Shown one piece after another: positions 1-8,699 of a stretch of DNA of 64,000 nt; positions within the stretch are counted from its first letter, which is position 1; each line of letters starts with the position of its first letter. Source of the stretch: Lachnospiraceae bacterium (GTDB lineage: Bacteria; Bacillota; Clostridia; Lachnospirales; Lachnospiraceae); the NCBI GenBank assembly GCA_014804795.1, contig JAAUZC010000015.1, forward strand, positions 9,857 through 73,856. The letters run 5' to 3'. A program made the position numbers and the translations under genes. Under the pieces are notes generated by a model. The model made no database searches. It worked only from the letters and a program-made list of their open reading frames with translations, and had not been told where the DNA came from.

Positions 1-1670
1 CCCTGAGCATCCTCAATTCCCACTAACTTCGCCAGCTCATAGAGGGAAGTCACTTTCAGATTCGCCTGCGACGCGATCTCTTCATTGGTCAGAATCTCCA
101 CCGCACTGGCATCTCCGATCTTTTTCCCGTCACAGATCACGATGGCATGGGATGTATACTCTAACATCAGATGCATATCATGGGTGATCATCAAAATCGT
201 CACACCGGACTCATTCAAGTTCTTTAAAAACTCCATGATCTCCGTATAATGATGATAATCCTGTCCCGCTGTGGGCTCGTCCAAAATCAATACTTTCGGA
301 TTCATGACAAGCATGGCAGCGATCGTCACCCGCTTCTTTTGCCCATAACTGAGAGCCGAGATCGGCCATTTCCTGAAAGGCGCAAGCCCGCAGATCTTTA
401 AAGCCTGCTCCACTCTTTTCTCAATCTCATCCTCAGGTACACCGTTTAGCCTAAGTCCCAGTGACACCTCGTCATAGATCATGGGCTTACAGATCATCTG
501 ATTCGGATTCTGCATCACATAGCTGATTATTTTGGAACGCTCTTTGATCGTCTGTCCTTTCAGATCCTCACCACTATACAGAAGCTTTCCGCTGTCCTCA
601 TTCACAAACCCGCAGATCACTTTTGCAAGTGTGCTCTTTCCGGCTCCGTTGGTGCCGACGATGCTGACCATCTCACCTTCCTTTATCTCAAAGTTGATAT
701 CCTGTAAAATCTTCCGCTTCTTCGTATACTGAAAGTTCAGATGCTCCGCCGCCAGAATAACAGGTTTTCCCTCCTCTTTCGGCTTCTCCGTGAGCTCACT
801 GTTCCACTTTAACACGGCATCCTGTACCGCGGGAATATCCAGCGTGACAAGCCTGCCCGCATGATGCGCTTCCTCCACTTTCACGCCCGCATATTTTAAT
901 GCGGTCACATAAAGCGGTTCACGAATACCATATTTTCCGAGAATATCCGCCGCCATCATCTGATCAGGCGTCATATCCGCCACAATGCGTCCCTCATTTA
1001 CCAGAACAATCCTGTCCACATCCCTATAAAGCACATCCTCCAGGCGGTGTTCAATAATGACTACCGTTTTATGGTACTCTCTCCATACTCTGTCGATCAG
1101 ATCTATCGCAGTCTTTCCTGTAGTCGGATCCAGATTGGCGAGAGGTTCGTCAAAGAGAAGAATATCCACGTCATCCACCAGCACGCCCGCAAAGGCAACC
1201 CTCTGTTTCTGACCGCCGGACAGCTCAAACGGGGAAGATTTTAACAGCTCTCCCATATCCACCATATCTGCCACTCTCTGAACGGTCTCTTTCATCTCAC
1301 TCTGTTCTCTTAAGTCATTCTCCAGTGCAAAAGCGATATCCTCCCCCACTGTCAGTCCGATGAACTGCCCGTCAGCATCCTGCAGCACTGTTCCTACCCG
1401 TTTGGAAAGTTCAAAAATATTCATCTCTTTCGTTTCTGTCCCGCAGATTTTCAAAGATCCTTCCACATTTCCATGATATGAAAAAGGAATCAATCCGTTT
1501 AAACAATGCCCTATCGTGCTTTTCCCGCTGCCGCTGGGCCCTACGATCAATACCTTTTCTCCCTCATAAATTTTCAGATCAATGCCGTGCAGTGTGGGCT
1601 CCGCCTGACTGAAATACTGGAATGAAAAATTCTCAAACTCAATAACCGGTTTTTTAACGGTCTCTTCCAT
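1..1670 (-). CDS. ECF-type ABC transporter, duplicated ATP-binding protein (DUF3744 type), 3' end cut
   Basis: Translation from the ATG at 1670 gives 556 codons with no stop before the window edge, so the C-terminus is missing. Two ABC modules are fused. The first has Walker A GPSGSGKST near residue 47, signature LSGGQKQR and Walker B ILLFDEP. The second has GTNGAGKST, LSYGQKKR and VLILDEPTAG. Between them is REPLYVTALKYAG, typical of the DUF3744 linker in YkoD-like cobalt/thiamine-type energy-coupling ATPases. It should power uptake of a vitamin or metal together with a transmembrane EcfT and a substrate-binding S protein, neither visible here; they may lie beyond the left edge. The start is preceded by a purine-rich GAGAGGGAGAGGG. 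The substrate cannot be told from sequence. Confidence 0.88.
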   Translation of the reverse strand, partial: MEETVKKPVIEFENFSFQYFSQAEPTLHGIDLKIYEGEKVLIVGPSGSGKSTIGHCLNGLIPFSYHGNVEGSLKICGTETKEMNIFELSKRVGTVLQDADGQFIGLTVGEDIAFALENDLREQSEMKETVQRVADMVDMGELLKSSPFELSGGQKQRVAFAGVLVDDVDILLFDEPLANLDPTTGKTAIDLIDRVWREYHKTVVIIEHRLEDVLYRDVDRIVLVNEGRIVADMTPDQMMAADILGKYGIREPLYVTALKYAGVKVEEAHHAGRLVTLDIPAVQDAVLKWNSELTEKPKEEGKPVILAAEHLNFQYTKKRKILQDINFEIKEGEMVSIVGTNGAGKSTLAKVICGFVNEDSGKLLYSGEDLKGQTIKERSKIISYVMQNPNQMICKPMIYDEVSLGLRLNGVPEDEIEKRVEQALKICGLAPFRKWPISALSYGQKKRVTIAAMLVMNPKVLILDEPTAGQDYHHYTEIMEFLKNLNESGVTILMITHDMHLMLEYTSHAIVICDGKKIGDASAVEILTNEEIASQANLKVTSLYELAKLVGIEDAQ

Positions 1671-1730
1671 ACGCCCTCTCCCTCTCTTTTGTTCTCTGCT
1701 TTTTCTCAGTATCTTAAAAATTTGAAACCT

Positions 1731-1815
1731 TAAACGCCGCATCAGACAATATACCCTTATACAGCAGCGCATCACGCGAAACTGTATACGAATATGCTGC
1801 CGGATACGGCGTTTA
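1731..1815 (-). promoter_or_regulatory. long inverted repeat in the leader of the ABC ATPase gene
   Basis: TAAACGCCG at 1731-1739 is matched exactly by CGGCGTTTA at 1807-1815, and the stem continues with one mismatch for three more pairs. It lies between the serA stop and the ABC ATPase start. No U-run follows on the minus strand, so a simple terminator is not obvious. It could end serA messages or act as a leader structure. I could not match it to a known riboswitch. Confidence 0.35.
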
Positions 1816-1827
1816 AAGTTTTACGGC

Positions 1828-2991
1828 TTACTTCACAACTCTGACGCGGAATACCCCTTTCACCCCGCGCAGTTTCTCTATCAGTTCATCATCAGGCCTT
1901 GTTTCCACATCCAACATCGTATATGCCACTTCGCCGCGGGACTTATTTGTCATATCGGAAATATTGATGCCCGCATCACCCAGAATAGACGTGAATTTTG
2001 TGATCATATTGGCAATATTTTTATGGAATACCGCAATACGTCCTGCTTTTGTGCAGAACCCCATATCACAGTTCGGATAATTGACGGAATTGACGATATT
2101 GCCGTTTTCCAGATAATTCATCAGTTCTTTTACCGCCATTTTTGCGCAGTTATCCTCGGACTCCTCGGTGGAGGCGCCCAGATGCGGGATTACAATACAT
2201 CCTTCCTGCCCTGCCGTGATCGTATTCGGGAAATCGGTCACATATTTCCTGATCTTTCCGGAACGGATGCCCTTAAGCACTGCCTTTTCATCCATCAGCA
2301 CATCCCTTGCAAAATTGAGCAGGATCACACCCCGTTTCATCTTTGCGACAGCATCTTCATTGACCATCCCCCTTGTAGCATCCATAAGAGGCACATGGAT
2401 CGTAATAATGTCACAGTATTCATAAATATCATCCACATTCAGCACATGATGCACGTCACGGCTCAAATTCCATGCCGCATCCACCGATACATAAGGGTCA
2501 TATCCGTAAACTTCCATACCCATATGTTTTGCCACATTGGCAACCCGCACGCCGATCGCGCCAAGTCCGATAATACCGAGTTTCTTTCCCTCTAACTCAG
2601 TGCCGGCAAATTTCTTTTTCTCCTTCTCGGCTGCTTTTGCAATATCAGCGTTTTCCTTTTCGGACTTTACCCACTCGATACCGCCCACCACATCACGGGA
2701 AGCAAGTAACATTCCGGCGATCACCAGTTCTTTTACGCCGTTGGCATTGGCTCCCGGCGTATTGAATACGACAATCCCCTTTTCCGCACATTTATCAAGA
2801 GGAATATTGTTGACCCCCGCACCGGCTCTTGCCACCGCCAACAGATTTTCCGGCAGCTCCATCTCGTGCATGGAAGCGCTCCGGACTAAAATGCCGTCCG
2901 CTTCGGTAACCTCGCTCGTTTTGGTGTACTCCGGCGTAAACCGCTCTAATCCCACCTTGGCGATAGGATTTAAACAATGATATTTATACAT
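1828..2991 (-). CDS. serA: D-3-phosphoglycerate dehydrogenase
   Basis: Oxidises 3-phosphoglycerate to 3-phosphohydroxypyruvate, the first step of serine synthesis, in the cytoplasm. The ATG at 2991 (MYKYHCLNP) gives 387 residues; an upstream TTG would lie inside the ribosome-binding site and is rejected. The NAD-binding site LGIIGLGAIGVRVA falls near residue 140. A C-terminal ACT domain (about 315-387, GINISDMTNKSRGEVAYTM) fits the short ACT-type SerA. It follows serC in the same direction, so the two pathway enzymes share an operon. Its Shine-Dalgarno GAGGAGGAG lies inside a 27-bp exact copy of the 3' end of serC, which is unusual. Confidence 0.95.
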   Translation of the reverse strand: MYKYHCLNPIAKVGLERFTPEYTKTSEVTEADGILVRSASMHEMELPENLLAVARAGAGVNNIPLDKCAEKGIVVFNTPGANANGVKELVIAGMLLASRDVVGGIEWVKSEKENADIAKAAEKEKKKFAGTELEGKKLGIIGLGAIGVRVANVAKHMGMEVYGYDPYVSVDAAWNLSRDVHHVLNVDDIYEYCDIITIHVPLMDATRGMVNEDAVAKMKRGVILLNFARDVLMDEKAVLKGIRSGKIRKYVTDFPNTITAGQEGCIVIPHLGASTEESEDNCAKMAVKELMNYLENGNIVNSVNYPNCDMGFCTKAGRIAVFHKNIANMITKFTSILGDAGINISDMTNKSRGEVAYTMLDVETRPDDELIEKLRGVKGVFRVRVVK

Positions 2992-2992
2992 G

Positions 2993-3019
2993 TTATTTAT
3001 GCTCCTCCTCAAACTTCTT
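2993..3019 (-). repeat. 27-bp copy of the serC 3' end, carrying the serA ribosome-binding site
   Basis: Positions 2993-3019 are identical over 27 bp to 3229-3255, which encode the last eight residues and stop codon of serC. In this copy the repeated Glu codons GAGGAGGAG sit ten bases before the serA ATG and act as its Shine-Dalgarno. The copy is separated from the original by two tandem stem-loop elements. Confidence 0.85.
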
Positions 3020-3020
3020 A

Positions 3021-3230
3021 TTCCAGTTCCGCTTCTGCCCTCCCAGTATCTTGAACGGCAGAGAGATTTCCAGCCGTTTTCACGTCTGCAAATCCTCTGG
3101 ATACTGTACGGGCAGATGCTGTTTGTTTCCAGTTCTGCATCTGCCCTCCCAGTATCTTAAACGGCAGAGAGATTTCCAGCCGTTTTCACGTCTGTAAATC
3201 CTCTGGATACTGTACGGGCAGATGCTGTTT
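3021..3230 (-). repeat. two tandem copies of a 104-bp intergenic stem-loop element between serC and serA
   Basis: The copies are 3021-3124 and 3127-3230 (period 106) and differ at only a handful of positions. On the minus strand each starts AAACAGCA and ends TGCGGAACTGGAAT-like. Each folds through CATCTGCCC/GGGCAGATG and CAGTATC/GATACTG. Related elements with the same ends but variable middles occur at 8011-8046, 10341-10380 and 46630-46760. The role is unknown; an mRNA-stabilising or spacing element in operons is a guess. Confidence 0.8.
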
Positions 3231-4311
3231 ATTTATGCTCCTCCTCAAACTTCTTCATAAACTCTACTAACGCTTCCACGCCTTCCTTCGGCATCGCATT
3301 ATAGATAGAAGCCCGCATACCGCCCACGCTCCGGTGTCCTTTCAGATTTTCAAATCCAGCTTTCTTTGCCTCCGCCACAAACAGGGCATCAAGCTCTGCA
3401 TCTCCCGTCACAAAAGGCACATTCATAAGAGAACGGTCCTCTTTTCTCACGGTTCCTTTAAACAACTCACTGCTGTCCAAAAAGTCATAAAGCACTTTCG
3501 CCTTTTCCTCATTACGGCGTTTCATCTCGGAAAGGCCGCCCATAGCCTTCAGCCATTTAAATACCTTACCGCAGATATAAATACCATAACAGGGAGGTGT
3601 GTTGTAAAGCGAATCATTATCCGCATGAGTCTTAAACTTCATCATGGTCGGTGTACCGGGCAGTACCTCGTCGGAAAGCAGATCCTCTCTGATAATAACG
3701 ATCTGCACACCTGCAGGCCCTACGTTTTTCTGCACGCCCGCATATAAACAGCCGTATTTTGTCACATCTACCGGCTCGGAAAGGAAACAGGAAGAAACAT
3801 CCGCCACAAGGATCTTCCCCTTTGTGTTCGGCAGAGTATGGTATTTTGTACCATAGATCGTATTGTTTTCACAGATATAGACATAGTCCAGATCATCCGG
3901 AATATCCAGATCGGAGCAGTCCGGTATGTAGGAGAAAGTCTCATCAGCGGAGGACGCAAGTTCAATCGCTTCCCCGTAGATCTTTGCTTCCTGATAAGCC
4001 TTTTTTGCCCACTGACCCGTCAGAATATAACCTGCCTTTCTGTTCTTCATCAGATTCATCGGTATGGATGCAAAAATCAGGCTTGCACCGCCCTGTAAAA
4101 ACAGCACTTTATAATTATCGGGAATGCCCATCAGTTCCCGCAGATCCGCTTCCGCTTCTTTCATGATCTTATCAAACACTTTGGAGCGGTGGCTCATTTC
4201 CATAACAGACATGCCGCAACCTTCATAATCCAGCATTTCAGCAGCCGCTTCTTTTAATACTTCCTCCGGAAGCACCGCAGGACCGGCCGAAAAATTATAT
4301 ACTCTTGCCAT
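3229..4311 (-). CDS. serC: phosphoserine aminotransferase
   Basis: PLP enzyme converting 3-phosphohydroxypyruvate plus glutamate to phosphoserine, step two of serine synthesis. The ATG at 4311 (MARVYNFSAGPAVLPEEVL) gives 360 residues, the usual length, and sits seven bases from GGGAGGA; the ATG at 4317 would sit on top of that site. The PLP-lysine region GCLYAGVQKNVGPAG and the C-terminal GHRSVGGMRASIYNA are clear. It is first in a serC-serA operon with two stacked sigma-A promoter matches upstream. The last 27 bp are duplicated in front of serA. Confidence 0.95.
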   Translation of the reverse strand: MARVYNFSAGPAVLPEEVLKEAAAEMLDYEGCGMSVMEMSHRSKVFDKIMKEAEADLRELMGIPDNYKVLFLQGGASLIFASIPMNLMKNRKAGYILTGQWAKKAYQEAKIYGEAIELASSADETFSYIPDCSDLDIPDDLDYVYICENNTIYGTKYHTLPNTKGKILVADVSSCFLSEPVDVTKYGCLYAGVQKNVGPAGVQIVIIREDLLSDEVLPGTPTMMKFKTHADNDSLYNTPPCYGIYICGKVFKWLKAMGGLSEMKRRNEEKAKVLYDFLDSSELFKGTVRKEDRSLMNVPFVTGDAELDALFVAEAKKAGFENLKGHRSVGGMRASIYNAMPKEGVEALVEFMKKFEEEHK

Positions 4312-4394
4312 TGTCATTCCTCCCGTCTTTTCGGTTCACAAGTTTGGACAGACATGCGCTTTCCTTACTCCCGCGCATACCCCGCCAAATATTT

Positions 4395-4454
4395 ATTCTA
4401 CCTTTTCATAACAGAGAAGTCAACTTGCATAAAATACAAAATTATGCATGTCAA
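4395..4454 (-). promoter_or_regulatory. two stacked sigma-A promoters for serC with repeated TGCATA/GTCAAC elements
   Basis: P1 is TTGACT (4418-4423), 17-bp spacer, TAGAAT (4395-4400). P2 is TTGACA (4449-4454), 17-bp spacer, TATGCA (4426-4431). The forward strand has GTCAAC twice, and TGCATA/TATGCA half-sites form the imperfect palindrome TGCATAA-N9-TTATGCA. This suggests an operator of unknown regulator. The rest of the 4312-4632 gap holds only this block and the ilvB terminator. Confidence 0.6.
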
Positions 4455-4567
4455 CATTATATTTTGCATACAAATTCACTTTTTATAACTATTTTCCCTC
4501 ATAATACATTATCGTCAGCACGCCGATCCCACCGGTTCATAGAGATTTTCTATTGCTCTCTGCTCCC

Positions 4568-4599
4568 AAAAAGAGCGCCCGCACCGATGCAGACGCTCT
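4568..4599 (-). terminator. terminator after ilvB
   Basis: On the minus strand a 12-pair stem (with three G-U pairs) closed by a UCGG loop, 4572-4599, is followed by UUUU. It lies 34 bp past the ilvB stop, as expected for a rho-independent terminator. Confidence 0.85.
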
Positions 4600-4632
4600 A
4601 TGATAATGCTCAAAATTTTTTGATTTGCTATT

Positions 4633-6312
4633 CTACTCTCTCTTTGCCAGATCCTCCGCGTCAAAAGCTTCGCTGATCGGGCCGCCCGGAGATACCATCG
4701 GGAATACCTTATCATCCTGATCTATGATACAGTTCAGCACTACCGGCTTCCCGAGGGATAATGCCTTTTCGATAGCCGGAGCAACTTCTTCCTTTTTCGT
4801 CACAAGAATGGCTTCACAGCCAAGTCCCTCAGCCACTTTGCAGAAATCCACCTTATCCTGCAGTATAGTCTGGGAATAACGCTGCCCGTAGAACAGTGTC
4901 TGCCACTGACGTACCATGCCGAGCACATGATTATTGATCACAACCTGAATGATCGGAATATTATATCTGCTGGCAGTTGCCAGTTCATTCAGATTCATGC
5001 GGAAACACCCGTCGCCTGCAATATTGATGCAGATTTTATCCGGTCTGCCGGACTTTGCGCCGATGCAGGCCCCCAGCCCGTAGCCCATCGTGCCAAGGCC
5101 GCCGGAGGAAAGGAACGTTCTCGGTTCCGTATATTTATAATACTGCGCCGCCCACATCTGATGCTGTCCCACATCAGTCGTGATGATCGCATTTCCCTCT
5201 GTCAGCCTGTCAATCTCTTCAATGATATACGGGCAGGTAAGCGCATTCTTATCATAGGTCAGAGGATATTTCTCTTTCAGTTCCGCGATTCTTGCAAGCC
5301 ATTCGGGATGCTTTCTGTCTTCCAGCCTCTGATTTAAAATCTGCAGAACCTCTTTTAAATCTCCTACTACCGATACATCTGTTTTGATGTTTTTGTTGAT
5401 TTCCGCGGCATCAATATCAATATGAAGCACCTTTGCATTCTCGGCAAACCGCTTCGGATTCCCTACAACACGATCGGAAAATCTTGCGCCAAGCGCAATC
5501 AAAAGGTCGCACTCGCTGACGCCCAGATTGGAAGCCTTTGTACCGTGCATACCGATCATCCCTGTATATACCGCATCTCTTCCGTTAAAAGCGCCCTTGC
5601 CAAGCAGCGTATCGCAGACCGGTGCGTCCACTTTCTTTACAAATTCGGCCAGTTCCTCAGCTGCACCGGATAAGATAATGCCGCCGCCCACATAGAGGTA
5701 AGGTCTTTCGGCTTTGTTGATCAACTCGATTGCCGCCTCAATATCCGCCTCCGAATATTTTGCCTTTTTCTCGATCGGTTCCGGCTCTTTCGGCGTAAAC
5801 TCACAGGTATTTGCGGTCACATCCTTTGTAATGTCCACCAACACCGGGCCGGGACGGCCGGACTGTGCGATGTAAAAAGCCTTCCGCAGTGTATCTGCCA
5901 GCATTGTCACATCCTTTACAATATAACTGTGCTTTGTGATCGGCATCACCACGCCCGCGATATCCACTTCCTGAAAAGAATCTTTTCCGAGCGCAGGCAG
6001 ATTTACATTTGCCGTGATCGCCACTACAGGAATGGAATCCATATAGGCCGTTGCGATTCCTGTCACAAGATTGGTTGCGCCCGGGCCGCTTGTCGCCATG
6101 CAGACGCCTACTTTTCCCGTAGCTCTTGCATAACCGTCCGCCGCATGGGCCGCCCCCTGCTCGTGGCTTGTCAGAATATGATGAATCTCATCACTGTGTT
6201 TATACAACGCATCATATACATTTAAGATCGTTCCGCCGGGATAGCCGAAAACGGTATCTACCCCCTGTTCTTTTAAACATTCTATTACAATTTCTGAGCC
6301 TGTAAGCTGCAT
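4633..6312 (-). CDS. ilvB: acetolactate synthase, large catalytic subunit
   Basis: ThDP and FAD enzyme that condenses two pyruvates to acetolactate (or pyruvate with 2-oxobutyrate) for valine, leucine and isoleucine. It has 559 residues, the normal length. The N-terminal FGYPGGTILNVYDAL with the catalytic Glu region HEQGAAHAADGYAR, the central ALGARFSDRVVGN, and the ThDP motif starting GDGCFRMNLNELATA are all present. The start ATG follows AGGGGGAAATTTAC. It lies 13 bp after ilvD in one operon. No regulatory subunit gene (ilvN) is adjacent, so that partner must be encoded elsewhere or be absent. Confidence 0.95.
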   Translation of the reverse strand: MQLTGSEIVIECLKEQGVDTVFGYPGGTILNVYDALYKHSDEIHHILTSHEQGAAHAADGYARATGKVGVCMATSGPGATNLVTGIATAYMDSIPVVAITANVNLPALGKDSFQEVDIAGVVMPITKHSYIVKDVTMLADTLRKAFYIAQSGRPGPVLVDITKDVTANTCEFTPKEPEPIEKKAKYSEADIEAAIELINKAERPYLYVGGGIILSGAAEELAEFVKKVDAPVCDTLLGKGAFNGRDAVYTGMIGMHGTKASNLGVSECDLLIALGARFSDRVVGNPKRFAENAKVLHIDIDAAEINKNIKTDVSVVGDLKEVLQILNQRLEDRKHPEWLARIAELKEKYPLTYDKNALTCPYIIEEIDRLTEGNAIITTDVGQHQMWAAQYYKYTEPRTFLSSGGLGTMGYGLGACIGAKSGRPDKICINIAGDGCFRMNLNELATASRYNIPIIQVVINNHVLGMVRQWQTLFYGQRYSQTILQDKVDFCKVAEGLGCEAILVTKKEEVAPAIEKALSLGKPVVLNCIIDQDDKVFPMVSPGGPISEAFDAEDLAKRE

Positions 6313-6325
6313 GTAAATTTCCCCC

Positions 6326-7990
6326 TTATTTTTTCTCTAAAATAGCGCCTCTGTTGCCGCTGGTTACCATCTCACGGTACCTTGCCAGATATCCGTTTGT
6401 CACTTTCGGTTCCCTCGGCTGCCATTTTGCTCTTCTCTCCGCCAGCACCTCCTCGGAAACTTTTATATTCAGGCTGTAATTCGGAATATCAATGCTGATA
6501 ATATCGCCTTCTTCCACCAGAGCGATCGGGCCGCCCACCGCCGCTTCCGGCGATACATGTCCGATGGAAGCGCCTCTGCTTGCACCGGAGAAACGTCCGT
6601 CTGTAATTAACGCCACACTGGAGCCAAGCCCCATACCGGCGATCGCGGATGTGGGATTTAACATCTCACGCATACCCGGGCCGCCTTTCGGTCCTTCATA
6701 ACGGATCACCACAACATCCCCCGCTACAATTTTTCCGGACTTGATTGCCTCGATGGCATCTTCCTCGCACTCAAATACTCTCGCCGGGCCTTCATGCACC
6801 ATCATCTCCGGCACCACGGCGGAACGCTTCACAACGGAACCGTCCGGCGCCAGATTTCCCTTTAACACTGCCAGACCGCCTGTCTTACTGTAAGGATTAT
6901 CAAGAGGTCTGATCACTTCAGGATCTTTATTTGCTGCACCTTTGATATTTTCACCGATGGTCTTTCCTGTCACAGTCATACATTCTTCATGTAACAGCCC
7001 AAGCTCAGACAATTCATTCATCACTGCATAAACGCCGCCCGCCTCGTTTAAGTCTTCCATATAAGTAGGACCCGCCGGTGCAAGGTGACAAAGATTCGGC
7101 GTCTTTTCACTGATCTCATTTGCCAGCGCAATATCAAAATCAAAACCGATCTCATGAGCGATAGCCGGCAGATGCAGCATGGAATTGGTCGAACATCCCA
7201 GTGCCATATCTACAGTCAACGCATTTAAAATCGACTCTTTTGTCATAATATCTCTGGGACGGATATTCTGTTTTAACAGGTCCATCACCGCCATACCGGC
7301 ATGTTTCGCCAGCTTAATCCTTTCGGAGTACACTGCCGGTATCGTGCCGTTTCCGCACAGTCCCATACCAAGCGCTTCCGTCAGGCAGTTCATGGAATTT
7401 GCGGTATACATACCGGAACAGGAACCGCAGGTAGGGCACACCTTTTCCTCAAACTCACGCACCTCTTCCTCACTCATGGTGCCTGCCGCATGGGAACCTA
7501 CCGCCTCAAACATCGAAGATAAGCTTCTCTTCTGTCCTTTGACATGTCCTGCCAACATCGGGCCGCCGGACACAAAGACCGTCGGCACATTGATCCTTGC
7601 CGCTGCCATCAAAAGTCCCGGCACGTTTTTATCACAATTCGGCACCATAACCAGTGCGTCAAACTGATGCGCAAGTGCCATACACTCTGTGGAATCCGCG
7701 ATCAGATCCCTTGTCACAAGAGAATATTTCATTCCGACATGTCCCATGGCAATACCGTCACAGACTGCAATCGCCGGAAATACCACCGGCACACCGCCCG
7801 CTTCTGCCACGCCCAGTTTCACGGCGTTTACAATTTTATCCAGATTCATATGGCCGGGTACGATCTCGTTATAAGAGCTGACGATACCCACCATCGGCTT
7901 TCTCATCTCCTCCTCCGTAAACCCTAACGCGTTAAACAAACTTCTGTGGGGTGCCTGCTGCATCCCGACTTTCACATTGTCACTCCTCAT
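6326..7990 (-). CDS. ilvD: dihydroxy-acid dehydratase
   Basis: Fe-S dehydratase converting dihydroxy-isovalerate or -methylvalerate to the 2-keto acids of branched-chain amino acid synthesis. The ATG at 7990 ([10 protein letters not shown]) gives 554 residues with AAGGAAG six bases upstream; the TTG two codons earlier is less likely. The cluster ligands appear in [10 protein letters not shown] and [18 protein letters not shown]. The C-terminal [19 protein letters not shown] is also intact. First gene of an ilvD-ilvB operon, with a promoter and an intergenic stem-loop element in its leader. Confidence 0.95.
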   Translation of the reverse strand: MRSDNVKVGMQQAPHRSLFNALGFTEEEMRKPMVGIVSSYNEIVPGHMNLDKIVNAVKLGVAEAGGVPVVFPAIAVCDGIAMGHVGMKYSLVTRDLIADSTECMALAHQFDALVMVPNCDKNVPGLLMAAARINVPTVFVSGGPMLAGHVKGQKRSLSSMFEAVGSHAAGTMSEEEVREFEEKVCPTCGSCSGMYTANSMNCLTEALGMGLCGNGTIPAVYSERIKLAKHAGMAVMDLLKQNIRPRDIMTKESILNALTVDMALGCSTNSMLHLPAIAHEIGFDFDIALANEISEKTPNLCHLAPAGPTYMEDLNEAGGVYAVMNELSELGLLHEECMTVTGKTIGENIKGAANKDPEVIRPLDNPYSKTGGLAVLKGNLAPDGSVVKRSAVVPEMMVHEGPARVFECEEDAIEAIKSGKIVAGDVVVIRYEGPKGGPGMREMLNPTSAIAGMGLGSSVALITDGRFSGASRGASIGHVSPEAAVGGPIALVEEGDIISIDIPNYSLNIKVSEEVLAERRAKWQPREPKVTNGYLARYREMVTSGNRGAILEKK

Positions 7991-8010
7991 GCTCAACTTC
8001 CTTTCTTTAT

Positions 8011-8046
8011 TTCAGTTCCGCGGATTTCCGGAAATCTGCTGTTTTC
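8011..8046 (-). repeat. short member of the intergenic stem-loop family, ilvD leader
   Basis: The minus strand reads AACAGCAGATTTCCGGAAAT and continues TCCGCGGAACTGAA. The ends match the serC-serA element and the middle is a small hairpin around TTTCCGGAAA. It lies between the promoter and the ilvD ribosome site. Confidence 0.55.
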
Positions 8047-8064
8047 ACTCCGCAAATTTTTTCT

Positions 8065-8101
8065 ATTTTAGCACACTGTATGTCCCTTTTACAAGACATA
8101 C
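8065..8101 (-). promoter_or_regulatory. ilvD promoter with overlapping inverted repeat
   Basis: TTGTAA (8089-8094), 18-bp spacer, TAAAAT (8065-8070). A perfect 7-bp inverted repeat, GTATGTC (8078-8084) and GACATAC (8095-8101), straddles the -35 and could be an operator. Confidence 0.5.
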
Positions 8102-8174
8102 CTGTTATCTTTCTTTCAAAATTATAGCTCTCGATATAGTTTCTGCTCTATTTCTTCCTTTGCAAAAGAAACTT

Positions 8175-8651
8175 TCACCGCACACACCGATAATACTTAA
8201 AACCGTCCCTTTCTCCTATCAGCTGAAAACCAATCTTTTCAAGTACATGTTGACTCCGCGTATTTTTTATAACTGTATCAGCATTTACTACTGCCATTCC
8301 CAGGACATCAAAGGCATATTTTAGAGCCAGCTTCTCCGCATAAGTTCCATATCCCAGACCTTTTACCGTATCATTTTGCATGTGAATGCTCAGGGTACAC
8401 TCTTTGCTTTCCGGGTCTATCTGCTTTAGCTGGAGTTCACCTATTGGTCTGCCGTCTCTCATAATGGCAAATAAAATGCGGGACGGATCTTGCTTAGAGT
8501 CAAAATATCTGTTTACTGCGGTTTCGTTATATTGATAGGGAGCAAATAAATCCATCTCCATGTATATAGCGGGATCATTTTCCCAACTCTTATACAATTC
8601 ATGGCAAAGCTCTCTGGTCATAATACATAGAGATATTTCTTTACATAACAT
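8175..8651 (-). CDS. GNAT-family N-acetyltransferase, RimJ/RimL-like
   Basis: 158 residues. The acetyl-CoA loop VKGLGYGTYAEKLALKYAF (R/Q-x-x-G-x-G/A type) and the following IKNTRSQHVLEKIGFQLIGE strand-helix are typical of RimJ/RimL-like enzymes that acetylate N-termini or small amines. The ATG is five bases from GGAGGGG. It is on its own between ilvD and another GNAT gene, with 48 bp to the latter. The substrate is unknown. Confidence 0.8.
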   Translation of the reverse strand: MLCKEISLCIMTRELCHELYKSWENDPAIYMEMDLFAPYQYNETAVNRYFDSKQDPSRILFAIMRDGRPIGELQLKQIDPESKECTLSIHMQNDTVKGLGYGTYAEKLALKYAFDVLGMAVVNADTVIKNTRSQHVLEKIGFQLIGERDGFKYYRCVR

Positions 8652-8699
8652 AAAGCCCCTCCATCATACCATTTGATAAGCTTCTCAATAAACTGAAGG

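Noticed and set aside
2023-2980. Open plus-strand frames opposite serA
   Set aside because: They mirror a strong minus-strand gene with a full family match and have no ribosome sites or recognisable motifs.
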